Below, one piece after another: positions 16,849 through 29,769 of a DNA stretch of 64,000 bases (its first letter is position 1; each line of letters begins with the position of its first letter). Source of the DNA: an alpha proteobacterium BAL199 (GTDB taxonomy: Bacteria; Pseudomonadota; Alphaproteobacteria; Thalassobaculales; Thalassobaculaceae); NCBI GenBank assembly GCA_000171835.1, contig ABHC01000018.1, forward strand, positions 62,001 to 126,000, given 5' to 3'. The translations under genes were made by a program, and so were the position numbers. Below the pieces are notes generated by a model. The model made no database searches, was not told where the DNA came from, and was given only the letters and a program-made list of their open reading frames with translations.

Positions 16849-17697
16849 TCAGGGCTTCTCGCCGCGCCGCAGCCGGGCCTCGATGTCGTCGAAGCACGGC
16901 ATCAGATCGGCGATGCTGTCGACGACGTAATGGGCGCCGCGCTGGTACATCGACGGATAGATGCGGTCTCGGTGTTTCTGCTTGGTCGCTTCCGGCAGGG
17001 CCATCCACTCGTCGTACTGCAGGCCGACCTCGTTGCCGGATATCGCCAATCCGATCGCCCAGCCGCCGGCGTTGAGCCCTTCCTCAATGCCGGTCAGCGT
17101 ATCGTCGATCTTGACCACCGACTGGACGCAGGGGATGTCGAGCGCGACGATGTTGCGCAGGACCATGTGCCCGAACGGCCGGCCGCGCGGCACGTCGCCG
17201 GCGCCGAAGGTGGCGTCCGGGGTGTAGCCCTGCTTGGTCGCGTCCGCCTGATTGATGGCCAGCATCCCCGGCAGATAGCCGGAGGTCGAGCCGATCTTGT
17301 AGCCGCGCTGGCGGCACTGGGCGATCACCTCAAGGGTGCCGGGAATCAGCGTCGAATAGTCCGACAGGCAGGCTTCCTGCAGCGGCACGAAACGCTCGAA
17401 CATGCGGGTAACGTCGGCTTCGGTCGGCTCGCTACCCTTGGTCTCGACCCAGCGCCGCCGGACGCTGGGGATCTCGGTGATCAGGCCGATATGAACCTTC
17501 TTGTGCGCACCCATCGGGATGCGCGCTTCCTCGATGCTGATCGGCACGCCCTCTTCGGCGAAGACCTCGCAGAACACCACCGCAGGCGCCATGCAGCCGA
17601 AGTCCATGGTCGTTCCGGCCCAGTCGAGCACGACCAGACGGATCGGCCCGCGATAGGCCCGGCTGTAGGTGAACTCGCGCTCGAACGAAAACTGCAT
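16849..17697 (-). CDS. phnX: Phosphonoacetaldehyde hydrolase
   Basis: This 282-aa HAD-superfamily enzyme splits phosphonoacetaldehyde into acetaldehyde and phosphate. Motif I is VLDWAGTTMDFG with the nucleophile Asp. The cap-domain Lys for Schiff-base formation lies in MGAHKKVHIGL. The later HAD elements are KIGSTSGYLP, GDVPRGRPFG and VKIDDTLTGIEEGLNAG. ATG 17697 follows a G-rich ribosome-binding site; the frame extends to 17742 without a better start. No phnW or other phosphonate gene is in the window, so the aldehyde must come from elsewhere. Confidence 0.88.
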   Translation of the reverse strand: MQFSFEREFTYSRAYRGPIRLVVLDWAGTTMDFGCMAPAVVFCEVFAEEGVPISIEEARIPMGAHKKVHIGLITEIPSVRRRWVETKGSEPTEADVTRMFERFVPLQEACLSDYSTLIPGTLEVIAQCRQRGYKIGSTSGYLPGMLAINQADATKQGYTPDATFGAGDVPRGRPFGHMVLRNIVALDIPCVQSVVKIDDTLTGIEEGLNAGGWAIGLAISGNEVGLQYDEWMALPEATKQKHRDRIYPSMYQRGAHYVVDSIADLMPCFDDIEARLRRGEKP

Positions 17698-17938
17698 GAT
17701 TGCCCCCAATGACGACCGAAACCGCTCACTTGGGCAGGACATTCCCGGTGTTTCGAGCCCATCGGAGCGTCAGGGATCGACGATAGTCCCCTGTTCGGGG
17801 GCTCGGCAACGTCGGTGACGAGCGCCTCTCGGCGGCGATCCCATTCCCGCGTCTGCATGCGAGATACCGCGGGGGCTTTTCGCGGTCCTGCCGAGTGTGA
17901 CAGGGTCGGCGCTTCGGGACGGAACGGGGGCAGGCGGG

Positions 17939-19081
17939 ATGACCAGCACGACCAAGACCGCGGGCGATGACTTCGACCCGGTGGCGTTCCTGCAGCGCCT
18001 GGTGGCGATGGAGACCTGTGATCCGCCCGGCCGGGAAATCGAGATCGCCACCGTGGTGCTCGACGAATTGCGCGCCTGGGGCATCGAGGCCGAGATCGAC
18101 GAGTTCGCGCCCGGCCGGGCGAACGTCCTCGGGCGGGTGCCCGGTGCCGGCGCCAAGCCGCCGCTGGTGCTGTCGGCGCATCTCGACACCGTACCGGTCG
18201 GCGCAGTGCCCTGGTCGTTTCCACCGTTCAGCGGCGCAATCCGGGACGGCCGGGTGCTCGGGCGCGGAACCGCCGACATGAAGAGCGCGGTGGCCGCGAT
18301 GATCGCCACCGCGGTCGAGCTGACGAAACGGTCCACACCGCTGGCCGGTGATGTGCTGCTGGCGTTCTCCGCCGGCGAGAGCTCCAACTGCCTGGGCGCC
18401 AAGCGCTTTGTGGAGCGCGGGTTCCAGAAGCGGATCGGCGCGCTGCTGATCGGTGAACCAAGCTCGCTCGACGTGATCGTCGCCGAGAAGGCCGCGCTGT
18501 GGCTGCGCGCCACCGCCCGCGGACGCAGCGGCCATGTTTCCGGCGATCCAGGGGTGAACGCCATCCGGGTGATGATCGATTATCTGAACGGGCTGGACGC
18601 GCTTGCGCTGCCTGCACCCGAGCACCCGTTGCTCGACGGCCCGACCTTGCGGGTCGGAACGATATCCGGCGGCTCGGCGGTCAACGTCACACCGGACACC
18701 TGCACCGCCGAGATCGACGTACGGCTGGCGCCCGGCATCGACCCGCAGTCGGTGGTCGCTCTCCTACAGTCAGCTGCGCCGGCGGAAATCACCGTCGAGA
18801 TGACCGATTTCAAGCCGGCGGTCGAAAGCGCGCCGGACTCGCCATTCGTCACACTCTGTGCCGAGGCCTGCCGAGCCGAAACCAACCGGGCTCCGGCGAT
18901 CAAGGGAGTGTCGTATTTCAGCGATGCCACCGTGCTGGCCGCCGGCCTCGACGTGCCGTTCGCGATTGTCGGCCCCGGCGATCTCGGGATGAGCGGCCAG
19001 CCGGACGAATCGGTGTCGGTCGACAACGTGCTTGCGGTCGTCCGGATCTATCAGCGGGTGGCCGAACGCTGGCTGGCCTAG
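17939..19081 (+). CDS. M20-family metallohydrolase (ArgE/DapE-like)
   Basis: This 380-aa di-zinc amidohydrolase has the zinc ligand His and Asp in SAHLDTVPVG and the bridging Asp in GRGTADMKSAV. The general-base Glu region is FSAGESSN, and a dimerisation domain occupies about 175-285. The base motif reads AGES rather than the common EEE/DEE. The substrate is probably an N-acyl amino acid, and no neighbour specifies it. ATG 17939 follows GGCAGGCGGG and is preferred over a start 42 bp upstream. Confidence 0.85.
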   Translation: MTSTTKTAGDDFDPVAFLQRLVAMETCDPPGREIEIATVVLDELRAWGIEAEIDEFAPGRANVLGRVPGAGAKPPLVLSAHLDTVPVGAVPWSFPPFSGAIRDGRVLGRGTADMKSAVAAMIATAVELTKRSTPLAGDVLLAFSAGESSNCLGAKRFVERGFQKRIGALLIGEPSSLDVIVAEKAALWLRATARGRSGHVSGDPGVNAIRVMIDYLNGLDALALPAPEHPLLDGPTLRVGTISGGSAVNVTPDTCTAEIDVRLAPGIDPQSVVALLQSAAPAEITVEMTDFKPAVESAPDSPFVTLCAEACRAETNRAPAIKGVSYFSDATVLAAGLDVPFAIVGPGDLGMSGQPDESVSVDNVLAVVRIYQRVAERWLA

Positions 19082-19094
19082 GCAGTTGATTGGC

Positions 19095-20066
19095 TCAGGC
19101 GACGGGTCCGAACCGCGCCAGCCACCCGTCAAGCTGCTCGACGGTCGCGTTGCCGCCGCACAGCACCAGGCCGAGCGTCCCCTCGTTCCCGGTGCGCTCG
19201 ATCACGGTGCGTGCCGCCGGAATCAGGCAGCCGGCAGCCGGCTCGACCCAGCAGCGTGCCTCCTCGGCGATCGTGACCATGCCGGCGACCGCCGCCGCGT
19301 CGGACACCACCAGAACGTCTTCCAGCAGGGCCATGGCGTGGGCCAGGGTGCGGTCGCTGACCACCGGCGCACCCAGGGTCGAGGAGATCGACGACGGCTT
19401 GATCGGCACCGGCCGGCCGGCGGCGATCGCCTGGGTCATGGCGTCCGCCCCCTCGGTCTCCACCCCCCATACCCGGATCGCCGGGTTCGCCGCCTTGAGC
19501 GCTACCGCCACCCCGGCCGACAACGCGCCGCCGCCGATGCTGACCAGCACATCGCTCAGGTCCGGGACGTCGGCGGCGAACTCCAGCCCGAGCGTGCCGT
19601 GACCGGCGATGGTCAGCGGGTCGTCATAGGCGTGGACGTAGGTCAGGCCTCGGCCGCGTTCGGCCTCGGCCGTTGCAAACGCGGCGGACACATCCTCAAC
19701 CACCAGCAGATTGGCGCCGCCGTCGCGAATGCGCTGCTTGGAGCGTTCCGGCGCGGCAGCCGGCACCACGATGGTAGCTGCAATCCCCATACGCCGGGCG
19801 ATCATCGCCATGGCGATGCCATGGTTGCCGCCGCTGACAGTCACCACGCCCTGCGCCCGCTCCTTCGTCGACAGCGACCGCAGTTTGTTGACGATGCCGC
19901 GCGGCTTGAAACAACCGGACTCCTGCAGGATTTCCAGCTTCAGCGCGACCGGCCGGCCGAGATGGGCGGTCAGCCCGGGGCTGGCGACGGCCGGGGTACG
20001 CAGGACATGTCCGGCTATAATCTCAGCGGCTCGGCGGATGTCGTCGATGGTGATCAGGAGGCTCAT
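19095..20066 (-). CDS. PLP-dependent threonine/serine dehydratase-like protein
   Basis: This 323-aa fold-type II PLP enzyme carries its Schiff-base Lys in GCFKPRGIVNK, substrate loop SGGNHGIAMAM, phosphate loop SIGGGALSAG and C-terminal LCGGNATVE. The length matches the single-domain catabolic or racemase-type relatives, with no regulatory ACT domain. The phosphate-binding loop has GGGA where GGGG is usual, and Cys replaces the common Ser before FK. The ATG at 20066 opens the family-typical ITIDDIRRAA. Its stop lies 13 bp from the convergent M20 gene. Confidence 0.85.
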   Translation of the reverse strand: MSLLITIDDIRRAAEIIAGHVLRTPAVASPGLTAHLGRPVALKLEILQESGCFKPRGIVNKLRSLSTKERAQGVVTVSGGNHGIAMAMIARRMGIAATIVVPAAAPERSKQRIRDGGANLLVVEDVSAAFATAEAERGRGLTYVHAYDDPLTIAGHGTLGLEFAADVPDLSDVLVSIGGGALSAGVAVALKAANPAIRVWGVETEGADAMTQAIAAGRPVPIKPSSISSTLGAPVVSDRTLAHAMALLEDVLVVSDAAAVAGMVTIAEEARCWVEPAAGCLIPAARTVIERTGNEGTLGLVLCGGNATVEQLDGWLARFGPVA

Positions 20067-20233
20067 GGCGTTTCCCTGGGTGTGCGTGACAATCGTGGTG
20101 CAATCGGAGCTTAGGTGGAACTTAGGTATAGAGCTGCTCGTTTTGGTTAAATAGTAGCGTTCCATTATATACAACCGTAGGGTTGTTGGCGTCGCCGCGG
20201 TCAACTACTCTACCAACGCGTTTTCACGGCTCG

Positions 20234-21367
20234 ATGATCGAGCGTTTCTGGAGCACCGCCAAGCCGATGACCGTCAACCCTTATTGGTCTTCCTATTACG
20301 CCGGATTGGCGACCACTTTGATCGCCAGCGACGGGACCGGGGCGATCGGCTTCTCGAACTCGACGAGCACCTACTACGAGTACTACGGGTACACGTATGG
20401 GTCTCTGTCGAGCACCGACACGCTGGACTTCGTTCCGGTGACGCTTGAGACCGGCAGCGCTTACACGTTCATCTCGGCCGGATCGTACCAGACCTCGATC
20501 TCGATCTTCGACTCCAACGGATACCTTCATCTGTTCAACGATGGCGACGACATCGGGATCCCCGACGGCTACCCCTACGATTCGATGATTGCGTTCGAGC
20601 CGGATAGCAGCGGCACATACTACGTGATGGTCGGGTACGAGTACGGAAGCTACACCGGGTCCTGGGAACTGGCCGTTGCCCGTGACGTCGGCAATGACGG
20701 GTCCAATTCGCTGCTGACCACGACGACAACGACAACAACCACCACGACGAACACGATTCTAGGATCGGATTCCGCCGACATCCTGGTCGGGACATCGGGC
20801 GCCGACATCATGAGCGGATATGCCGGCGATGACGGTCTGTCCGGTGGTGACGGCAGCGACGTGATCTAAGGCAATCAAGGCGTCGACGTGATCAACGGCG
20901 GCAGCGGCGACGACACCATCTTCGGCGGCCAGAACAGCGGCGCGTTGAGCGGCACTCCCCTGGCCTACCGGGAGGGCATCGACTACGTCTACGGCGAATC
21001 CGGCAATGATGTGCTGTACGGCAACCACGGCGCCGACTTTGTCGGTGGCGGCACCGGCAATGACAAGTTGTTCGGCGGCCAGGACAACGACACGCTGAGC
21101 GGCGGGTCCGGCAGTGACACACTTTACGGCAACAAGGGTGACGACCTGCTGTACGGCGGATCGGACGCCGATGTCTTCATCAACACCAGCGGGAACGACA
21201 CGATTGCCGATTTCTCGTATTCGGAAGGCGATCGGATCTCGCAAACCTCGCAGACCACTTCGATCACCGATACCGGCAATGGTGCGCTGATCAGCTTCGA
21301 GGATGGCAACACAGTCCAGCTTGTCGGTGTGACGGCGTCCAGCGTCACCAGTGATTATTTTATTTGA
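20234..21367 (+). pseudogene. RTX calcium-binding repeat protein split by an in-frame TAA
   Basis: The N-terminal part (about 20270-20700) is a beta-rich pre-peptidase-like domain ending in a run of 11 Thr. Hemolysin-type nonapeptides follow (GSDSADILVG, GYAGDDGLSGGDGSDVI). A TAA at 20867-20869 stops the frame, but the same frame continues with GNQGVDVINGGSGDDTIFGG and further repeats to a type I-secretion-like C-terminus ending SDYFI at 21367. There is no Sec signal, as expected for RTX exoproteins. The start is uncertain: ATG 20234 or 20270, neither with a good ribosome-binding site. The stop removes most repeats and the secretion signal. Confidence 0.75.
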
Positions 21368-21491
21368 GGTCCATTCGGCCGCGCGGCACCGGACTCGGAA
21401 AACCGAAATAATTCCATAGCTTTCACGGATTCCAGCTTTGCGATAGGCTTCCCGGATGAGTGCGATCGGCGCGCGCGCCGCGGGAGGACAC

Positions 21492-24400
21492 ATGCGCACT
21501 AGAAATGAAATCCAGAAGACCGAGAAGATCGACGCCGCCGCCGCCCTGGTGCGGGACCGGCTGCAAGGCCGAAAGGCCGATATCGCCGAGCGGTTCCTGC
21601 GCCAGTTCTACGCCAACGTCGCCCCGCAGGATCTGATCCAGGACGAAGTCGAGGATCTGTTCGGCGCCGCGGTGACGATGTGGGCGTTCGGTCGCGAACG
21701 ACCGGTCGGCACCCCCAAGGTGCGCGCCTACAATCCGAAATTCGAAGAGGTCGGCTGGCAGTCACCGCACACGGTCATCGAGATCGTCAACGACGACATG
21801 CCGTTCCTGGTGGATTCGGTCACCGCCGCGCTGAACAAGAAGGACCTGACCGTCCATCTGGTCATCCACCCGATCCTGCGGGTCACCCGTGACGCCGGCG
21901 GCGTCATCACGGCGCTGGCGGAGTCGGAGGTCGCCGACAAGGAGGCGATCGCCGAGTCCTTCATGCACCTGACGGTGTCCGAGCAGACGTCGGCCGAAGC
22001 GTTGGCGGAGATCGAGGCGACCTTGCTGGCGGTTCTGTCCGATGTCCGGGCCGCGGTCGAGGACTGGCGAACGATGCGCCAGACCATGCTCGACGTCATC
22101 GCCGGCGTCGAGGCGTCGCCCCCGGAAACCATGAGCGCCGAGGACGTGGCCGAAGTCAGCGCCTTCCTGCGCTGGATCGAAGCCAACCACTACACCTTCC
22201 TCGGCTATCGGAAGTACGATTATACCGGGTCCGGAACGAAGGCGAAAATGAACGTCGTCGCCGGCTCGGGTCTTGGAATCCTGCGGGAACCAGGCGTCCA
22301 CGTGTTCGACGGGATGCGCGATCTCGGGGCCCTGCCGCAGGACGTGCGGGGCTTCCTGCTGGCGCCGACCCTGCTGCTGATCATGAAGGCCAACAAGACC
22401 TCCACCGTGCACCGGCCAGTGCCGTTGGATTCGATCAGTGTCAAAACAATCAAGGACGGCAAGGTCATCGGCGAACACCGTTTCATCGGGCTGTTCACCT
22501 CGGTCGCCTACAACCAGAGCCCCAAGGAAATCCCGTTGCTGCGCCAGCGCGTCGCCAAGCTGGTGGCCCGCGCCGGCTTCCGGCCGGCCAGCCACGACGG
22601 CAAGGCCCTGGTCAACCTGCTGGAGACCTTTCCGCGCGACGAGCTGTTCCAGGCCAGCGAGGACGAGCTGTTCCAAGCCGCGATCGGCGTGCTCCACCTC
22701 CAGGAACGCCAGAAAACCGCCCTGTTCGTGCGCAAAGACGCGTTCGAGCGGTTCGTCTCGGCCCTGGTGTATGTGCCGCGCGACCATTTCAACACCCAGC
22801 TGCGCATCACCTTCCAGGGGATCCTGGAGCGCGCCTTCAACGGGCAGGTGGCGGCGTTCTACACCCAGATGTCGGATTCGGTGCTGGCGCGCCTGCACTT
22901 CATCATCACCACGACCCGCGGCAAGGTTCCGGACGTCGACGTCGAGGACCTTGAGGCTCGGCTGATCGACGCCGGCCGGTCGTGGCCCGACAAGCTTCTG
23001 GAGGCCCTGGTCGAGACCCGCGGCGAGGAAGCCGCCAACCTGCTGTTCCGTCGGCACGGTCAGGCGTTCCCGACCAGTTATCGCGAAGCCTACACCGCGC
23101 ACGCTGCGATTTTCGACATCGACCGGATCGACGAACTGGGCGCCGGCCGCGATCTGGCCATGAACCTGTATCGGCCGGTCGGCGCCGACGACGACGTGCT
23201 GCACCTCAAGCTGTTCCACTTCGGCTCGCCGGTGCCGCTGTCCGATGTGATGCCGATGCTGGAGAACATGGGCGTTCGGGTGCTGTCGGAGGTTCCGTTC
23301 GAGATCGCCGGCCGCAACGAGTCCGGCGGTGTGTGGATCCACGACTTCGCCATGCGGCTGCGCAGCGGTGCCGACGTCAATCTCGCCGAGATCAAGCAAC
23401 CGTTCCAGGAAGCCTTCGGCGCGGTGTGGACCCGCCAGATGGAGAATGATGGGTTCAACAGCCTGGTCCTGGGCGCCGGACTGACCTGGCGCGAAGTGAC
23501 GGTGCTGCGCGCCTATGCCAAGTACCTTCGGCAGGCCGCCTTCACGTTCTCCCAGGACTACATGGAGGAAACCCTCCGCAGCTACCCGAAGATCGCGCGA
23601 CGCCTCGCCCGGCTGTTCATCGCCCGCTTCGACCCGGATTTGGGCGACGCGCGCGTCGAACGCTGCGCCGAGTTGACCTCGGCGATCGAGGATGGCCTGG
23701 AGCGGGTTGCCAACCTCGACCAGGACCGGATCCTGCGGCGGTTCCTGAACCTGATCCAGTCAAGCCTGCGCACCAACTACTTCCAGCCGACGGCCGGCGG
23801 CCAGACCAAGGACTACATCTCGATCAAGCTCGACAGCCGGGCCATCGACGATCTGCCCTTGCCGCGGCCGCTGGTCGAGATCTGGGTGTATTCACCGCGG
23901 GTCGAGGCCGTGCACCTGCGCGGCGGCAAGGTGGCGCGCGGCGGGATCCGCTGGTCGGACCGGCGCGAGGACTTCCGCACCGAGATTCTCGGCCTGATGA
24001 AGGCCCAGCAGGTCAAGAACGCCGTGATCGTGCCGGTCGGCTCGAAGGGTGGCTTCGTGGTCAAGCGCCCGCCGGCCGGCGGCAGCCGCGAGGAGATCCA
24101 GGCCGAAGGGATCGAGTGCTACAAGATCCTGATGCGCGGGATGCTCGACATCACCGACAACATCAAGGGTCCCGACCTGATCCCGCCGACGCAGGTCGTC
24201 CGTTACGACGAGGACGACCCCTATTTGGTGGTTGCGGCCGACAAAGGCACCGCCACCTTCTCCGACATCGCCAACGGAGTCAGCCAGTCCTACGGGTTCT
24301 GGCTGGACGACGCCTTCGCGTCCGGCGGTTCAGCCGGCTACGATCACAAGAAGATGGGCATCACCGCACGCGGCGCCTGGGAGTCCGTTAAGCGGCATTT

Positions 24401-26375
24401 CCGCGAGCTTGGCCGCGACATCCAGAACGAGGATTTTACGGTGGTCGGCGTCGGCGACATGTCCGGCGACGTGTTCGGCAACGGCATGCTGCTGTCCAAG
24501 CACATCCGCCTGCAGGGTGCGTTCAACCACCTGCACGTGTTCGTCGACCCCGATCCCGATCCGGCGAAGAGCTGGCCGGAGCGCAAGCGGATGTTCGACC
24601 TGCCGCGATCCAGCTGGGCGGACTACGACGCCACGCTGCTCTCCAAGGGCGGCGGGATCTTCGAGCGCAGCGCCAAGTCGATCCGGCTGACGCCGGAGAT
24701 CAAGGCTGCCTTCGGGTTGACCGTCGACACCATCGCGCCGAACGACCTGATCAAGGCGATGCTGATCGCCAATGTCGACCTGCTGTGGTTCGGCGGCATC
24801 GGCACCTACGTCAAGGCGACCCGGGAGACCGCCGCCGAAGTCGGCGACCGGGCGACCGACGCCGTTCGGATCGACGCCACCCAGATCCGCGCCAAGGTGG
24901 TCGGCGAAGGCGCCAATCTGGGCGTCACCCAACGCGGCCGCATCGAATTCGCGTTGCGCGGCGGCCGGATCAACACCGACGCCATCGACAACTCGGCCGG
25001 GGTCGACTGCTCGGACCACGAGGTCAACATCAAGGTTCTGGTGGGCGCGGTGGTCGCTGCCGGCGACATGACGCTGAAGCAGCGGGACAGCCTGCTGGTG
25101 GCCATGACCGACGACGTCGCCCAGCTGGTGCTGCGCGACAACTACGACCAGACCCAGGCTCTGTCGGTCACGGCGTCGCGGGGCGCCGCGCTCCTGGACG
25201 CCCAGACCAGGTTGATCCGGGAGTTGGAACGCGGCCATCTCAAGCTCAACCGGGCAATCGAGTTCCTGCCCGACGACGAGGTCCTGGCCGAGCGGGCGGC
25301 CGCCGGGATCAGCCTGACCCGGCCGGAAATGGCGGTGCTGCTCGCCTACGCTAAGATGGCCTTGTACGACGAACTGCTCGACAGCGATCTGCCGGACGAC
25401 CCGCAGCTCGGGACCGACCTAGCACTGTATTTCCCGGAGCAGCTGCGCACCAAATACGCCACTGCCCTTGCGGAGCACCGGCTGCGTCGCGAGATCATCG
25501 CGACTTCGGTCACCAACTCGATGATCAACCGCGTGGGCGCGGCGTTCGTGAACACCATTCACGAACGCACCGGGTCGTCGCCGTCGGATATCGCACGCGC
25601 CTATGCCATCGTCCGCGACGGCTTCGGACTGCGCGCGTTGTGGGAGGGTATCGAGAGCCTCGACAACAAAGTGTCGGCCGCGTTGCAGACCGCCATGCTG
25701 TTGGAGATCCAGGGACTCGTCGAGCGCCTGACGGTCTGGTTCCTGCGCAACGGCCGCCAGCCGCTCGACATTGCCGGGCATGTTGCCGAGTTCGGCGCCG
25801 GGGTCGCCGACCTGAAGGCGTGCCTCGCCGACGTATTGGGGCCACTCGACCGGCAGCATCTGGCAACCGCCGCCCAGCGCTTCACCGAACAAGGCGTCCC
25901 GGCCGACCTCGCGCACTCGGTGGCATCCCTCGACGTGCTGGCTTCGGCCTGCGACGTCATCCGACTGGCGGCCTCGACCGGCCAGCCGGTCGATCGGGTC
26001 GCCACGGTGTATTTCGGGGTCGGTGCCCGGTTCGGACTTGACTGGCTGCGCGAGAAGGCCGGTACGGTGACGGCCGATTCCTACTGGCAGAAGCTGGCGG
26101 TTGGCGCGTTGATCGACGATTTCTACGGCCATCAGAACATGCTGACACAGGATGTCCTGGCGCTGACCAACGGCAGCGGCGGCACCACGGAGAAGAAGAA
26201 ATCGAAATCCAGTCGGAGCGGCCCGGAAGCTGCCATCGCGAGTTGGGCGGGCACCCGGCCCGATGGCGTCGATCGGACCGACCGGTTGCTGGGCGATCTG
26301 CGCGCGACCGACCAGGTCGATCTCGCCATGCTGGCGGTGGCCAACGGCCAGATGCGGGCCTTGCTTGCCCGATGA
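21492..26375 (+). CDS. gdhB: NAD-specific glutamate dehydrogenase, large (180-kDa) type
   Basis: This 1627-aa enzyme oxidatively deaminates glutamate to 2-oxoglutarate with NAD. The long N-terminal region with regulatory (ACT-like) segments occupies about 1-700. The catalytic core follows (about 800-1100: RGGIRWSDRREDFRTEILGL, VGSKGGFVVKR), then a Rossmann part (VGVGDMSGDVFGNGML, GEGANLGVTQRGR). The length is typical of the large bacterial class. The strong GGGAGGACAC before ATG 21492 decides the start over an in-frame ATG at 21456. It probably supports growth on amino acids. Confidence 0.97.
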   Translation: MRTRNEIQKTEKIDAAAALVRDRLQGRKADIAERFLRQFYANVAPQDLIQDEVEDLFGAAVTMWAFGRERPVGTPKVRAYNPKFEEVGWQSPHTVIEIVNDDMPFLVDSVTAALNKKDLTVHLVIHPILRVTRDAGGVITALAESEVADKEAIAESFMHLTVSEQTSAEALAEIEATLLAVLSDVRAAVEDWRTMRQTMLDVIAGVEASPPETMSAEDVAEVSAFLRWIEANHYTFLGYRKYDYTGSGTKAKMNVVAGSGLGILREPGVHVFDGMRDLGALPQDVRGFLLAPTLLLIMKANKTSTVHRPVPLDSISVKTIKDGKVIGEHRFIGLFTSVAYNQSPKEIPLLRQRVAKLVARAGFRPASHDGKALVNLLETFPRDELFQASEDELFQAAIGVLHLQERQKTALFVRKDAFERFVSALVYVPRDHFNTQLRITFQGILERAFNGQVAAFYTQMSDSVLARLHFIITTTRGKVPDVDVEDLEARLIDAGRSWPDKLLEALVETRGEEAANLLFRRHGQAFPTSYREAYTAHAAIFDIDRIDELGAGRDLAMNLYRPVGADDDVLHLKLFHFGSPVPLSDVMPMLENMGVRVLSEVPFEIAGRNESGGVWIHDFAMRLRSGADVNLAEIKQPFQEAFGAVWTRQMENDGFNSLVLGAGLTWREVTVLRAYAKYLRQAAFTFSQDYMEETLRSYPKIARRLARLFIARFDPDLGDARVERCAELTSAIEDGLERVANLDQDRILRRFLNLIQSSLRTNYFQPTAGGQTKDYISIKLDSRAIDDLPLPRPLVEIWVYSPRVEAVHLRGGKVARGGIRWSDRREDFRTEILGLMKAQQVKNAVIVPVGSKGGFVVKRPPAGGSREEIQAEGIECYKILMRGMLDITDNIKGPDLIPPTQVVRYDEDDPYLVVAADKGTATFSDIANGVSQSYGFWLDDAFASGGSAGYDHKKMGITARGAWESVKRHFRELGRDIQNEDFTVVGVGDMSGDVFGNGMLLSKHIRLQGAFNHLHVFVDPDPDPAKSWPERKRMFDLPRSSWADYDATLLSKGGGIFERSAKSIRLTPEIKAAFGLTVDTIAPNDLIKAMLIANVDLLWFGGIGTYVKATRETAAEVGDRATDAVRIDATQIRAKVVGEGANLGVTQRGRIEFALRGGRINTDAIDNSAGVDCSDHEVNIKVLVGAVVAAGDMTLKQRDSLLVAMTDDVAQLVLRDNYDQTQALSVTASRGAALLDAQTRLIRELERGHLKLNRAIEFLPDDEVLAERAAAGISLTRPEMAVLLAYAKMALYDELLDSDLPDDPQLGTDLALYFPEQLRTKYATALAEHRLRREIIATSVTNSMINRVGAAFVNTIHERTGSSPSDIARAYAIVRDGFGLRALWEGIESLDNKVSAALQTAMLLEIQGLVERLTVWFLRNGRQPLDIAGHVAEFGAGVADLKACLADVLGPLDRQHLATAAQRFTEQGVPADLAHSVASLDVLASACDVIRLAASTGQPVDRVATVYFGVGARFGLDWLREKAGTVTADSYWQKLAVGALIDDFYGHQNMLTQDVLALTNGSGGTTEKKKSKSSRSGPEAAIASWAGTRPDGVDRTDRLLGDLRATDQVDLAMLAVANGQMRALLAR

Positions 26376-26408
26376 CCGGAGGGCGGGGCCGGTGACGCCG
26401 ACCGGGTC

Positions 26409-28837
<2,429 letters not shown>

Positions 28838-28855
28838 CTAGAACCGACGACCGCA

Positions 28856-28954
28856 GAATCGCACGACCGGGTGAATCGGTCAACTTTTCAGAATTGAATC
28901 TATGAGCAGACTCAATGACTTGTCGGTATGACGCAAGATATTGCGGTAGGACTC
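28856..28954. promoter_or_regulatory. Cluster of five GANTC sites upstream of ccrM
   Basis: GANTC occurs at 28856, 28873, 28896, 28909 and 28950 within the rnhB-ccrM gap. About one site per 256 bp is expected by chance. In Caulobacter the ccrM promoter is controlled by the methylation state of such sites. A sixth site lies at 28981, inside the end of rnhB. Confidence 0.7.
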
Positions 28955-28967
28955 AGTCATAAACGCC

Positions 28968-29636
28968 TTATCCGGCGTCTGACTCGAACGCGGCCCGGAC
29001 GGGGGCAAAGCTTCGGCGGTGGTGGATTGTCGGGCCGAGACGCCGCAAGGCGACCTGATGCTCGGGCGTGCCGTAGCCGGCGTTGCGCTCCCAGCCATAG
29101 CCGGGGTGTTGTTCGGCGAGAGCGGCCATCTCAGCATCCCGCGCCAGCTTGGCGGCGATCGCTGCGACCGAGATCGACAGGCAAGAGGCATCGCCCTTCA
29201 CGATCGCGCGGGACGGATGCGGCCAGTGCGGCAACCGGTTTCCATCGACCAAAATCAGCGCGGGAGGGCCAGCGAGAGTAGCCAACAGGGCGTCGACGGC
29301 CCGGCGCATCGCCAGCAGCGATGCCTGCAGGATGTTCACCGCATCGATCTCCTCAACCTCGGCACGGCCGAGCGCGATGGCCGCGTACGGCGTGAAGGCG
29401 GCCAAGGCGTCGGCACGCCGCGGTGCGGACAGCGCCTTGGAGTCGGCGATCAGCGCCGCGACATGCGTCGGCATCGCCACCAGGTCGAGCACCGCGGCAC
29501 CGGCGACCACCGGCCCCGCCCAGGGTCCCCGCCCAACCTCGTCGACGCCGATGACCAACGCCCCTTCCAACGCGCCGGCGGCGCGTTCGAGATCATCGGT
29601 CGGACGGGTCTTTGGAATGGAGGGCATGAACGGCAC
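28968..29636 (-). CDS. rnhB: Ribonuclease HII
   Basis: This 222-aa endonuclease cleaves RNA in RNA:DNA hybrids. The metal-binding Asp-Glu lies in [17 protein letters not shown], with further acidic residues in LIADSKAL and [10 protein letters not shown]. The C-terminal [17 protein letters not shown] and [17 protein letters not shown] complete the RNase HII signature. Two in-frame starts (29636, 29627) are close together. rnhB beside ccrM is a common alphaproteobacterial arrangement. Confidence 0.95.
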   Translation of the reverse strand: MPFMPSIPKTRPTDDLERAAGALEGALVIGVDEVGRGPWAGPVVAGAAVLDLVAMPTHVAALIADSKALSAPRRADALAAFTPYAAIALGRAEVEEIDAVNILQASLLAMRRAVDALLATLAGPPALILVDGNRLPHWPHPSRAIVKGDASCLSISVAAIAAKLARDAEMAALAEQHPGYGWERNAGYGTPEHQVALRRLGPTIHHRRSFAPVRAAFESDAG

Positions 29637-29769
29637 GATAGGGCAGTAGCGACGGCGAACAACTTCATTCTGAGTTATTCACGACCACTCTGGTGCTACC
29701 AATATTTTTACAGTTTATCAATATGATATGCCCCAATCTTCATACGCTGTGCGACGAATGGTCCGACAA

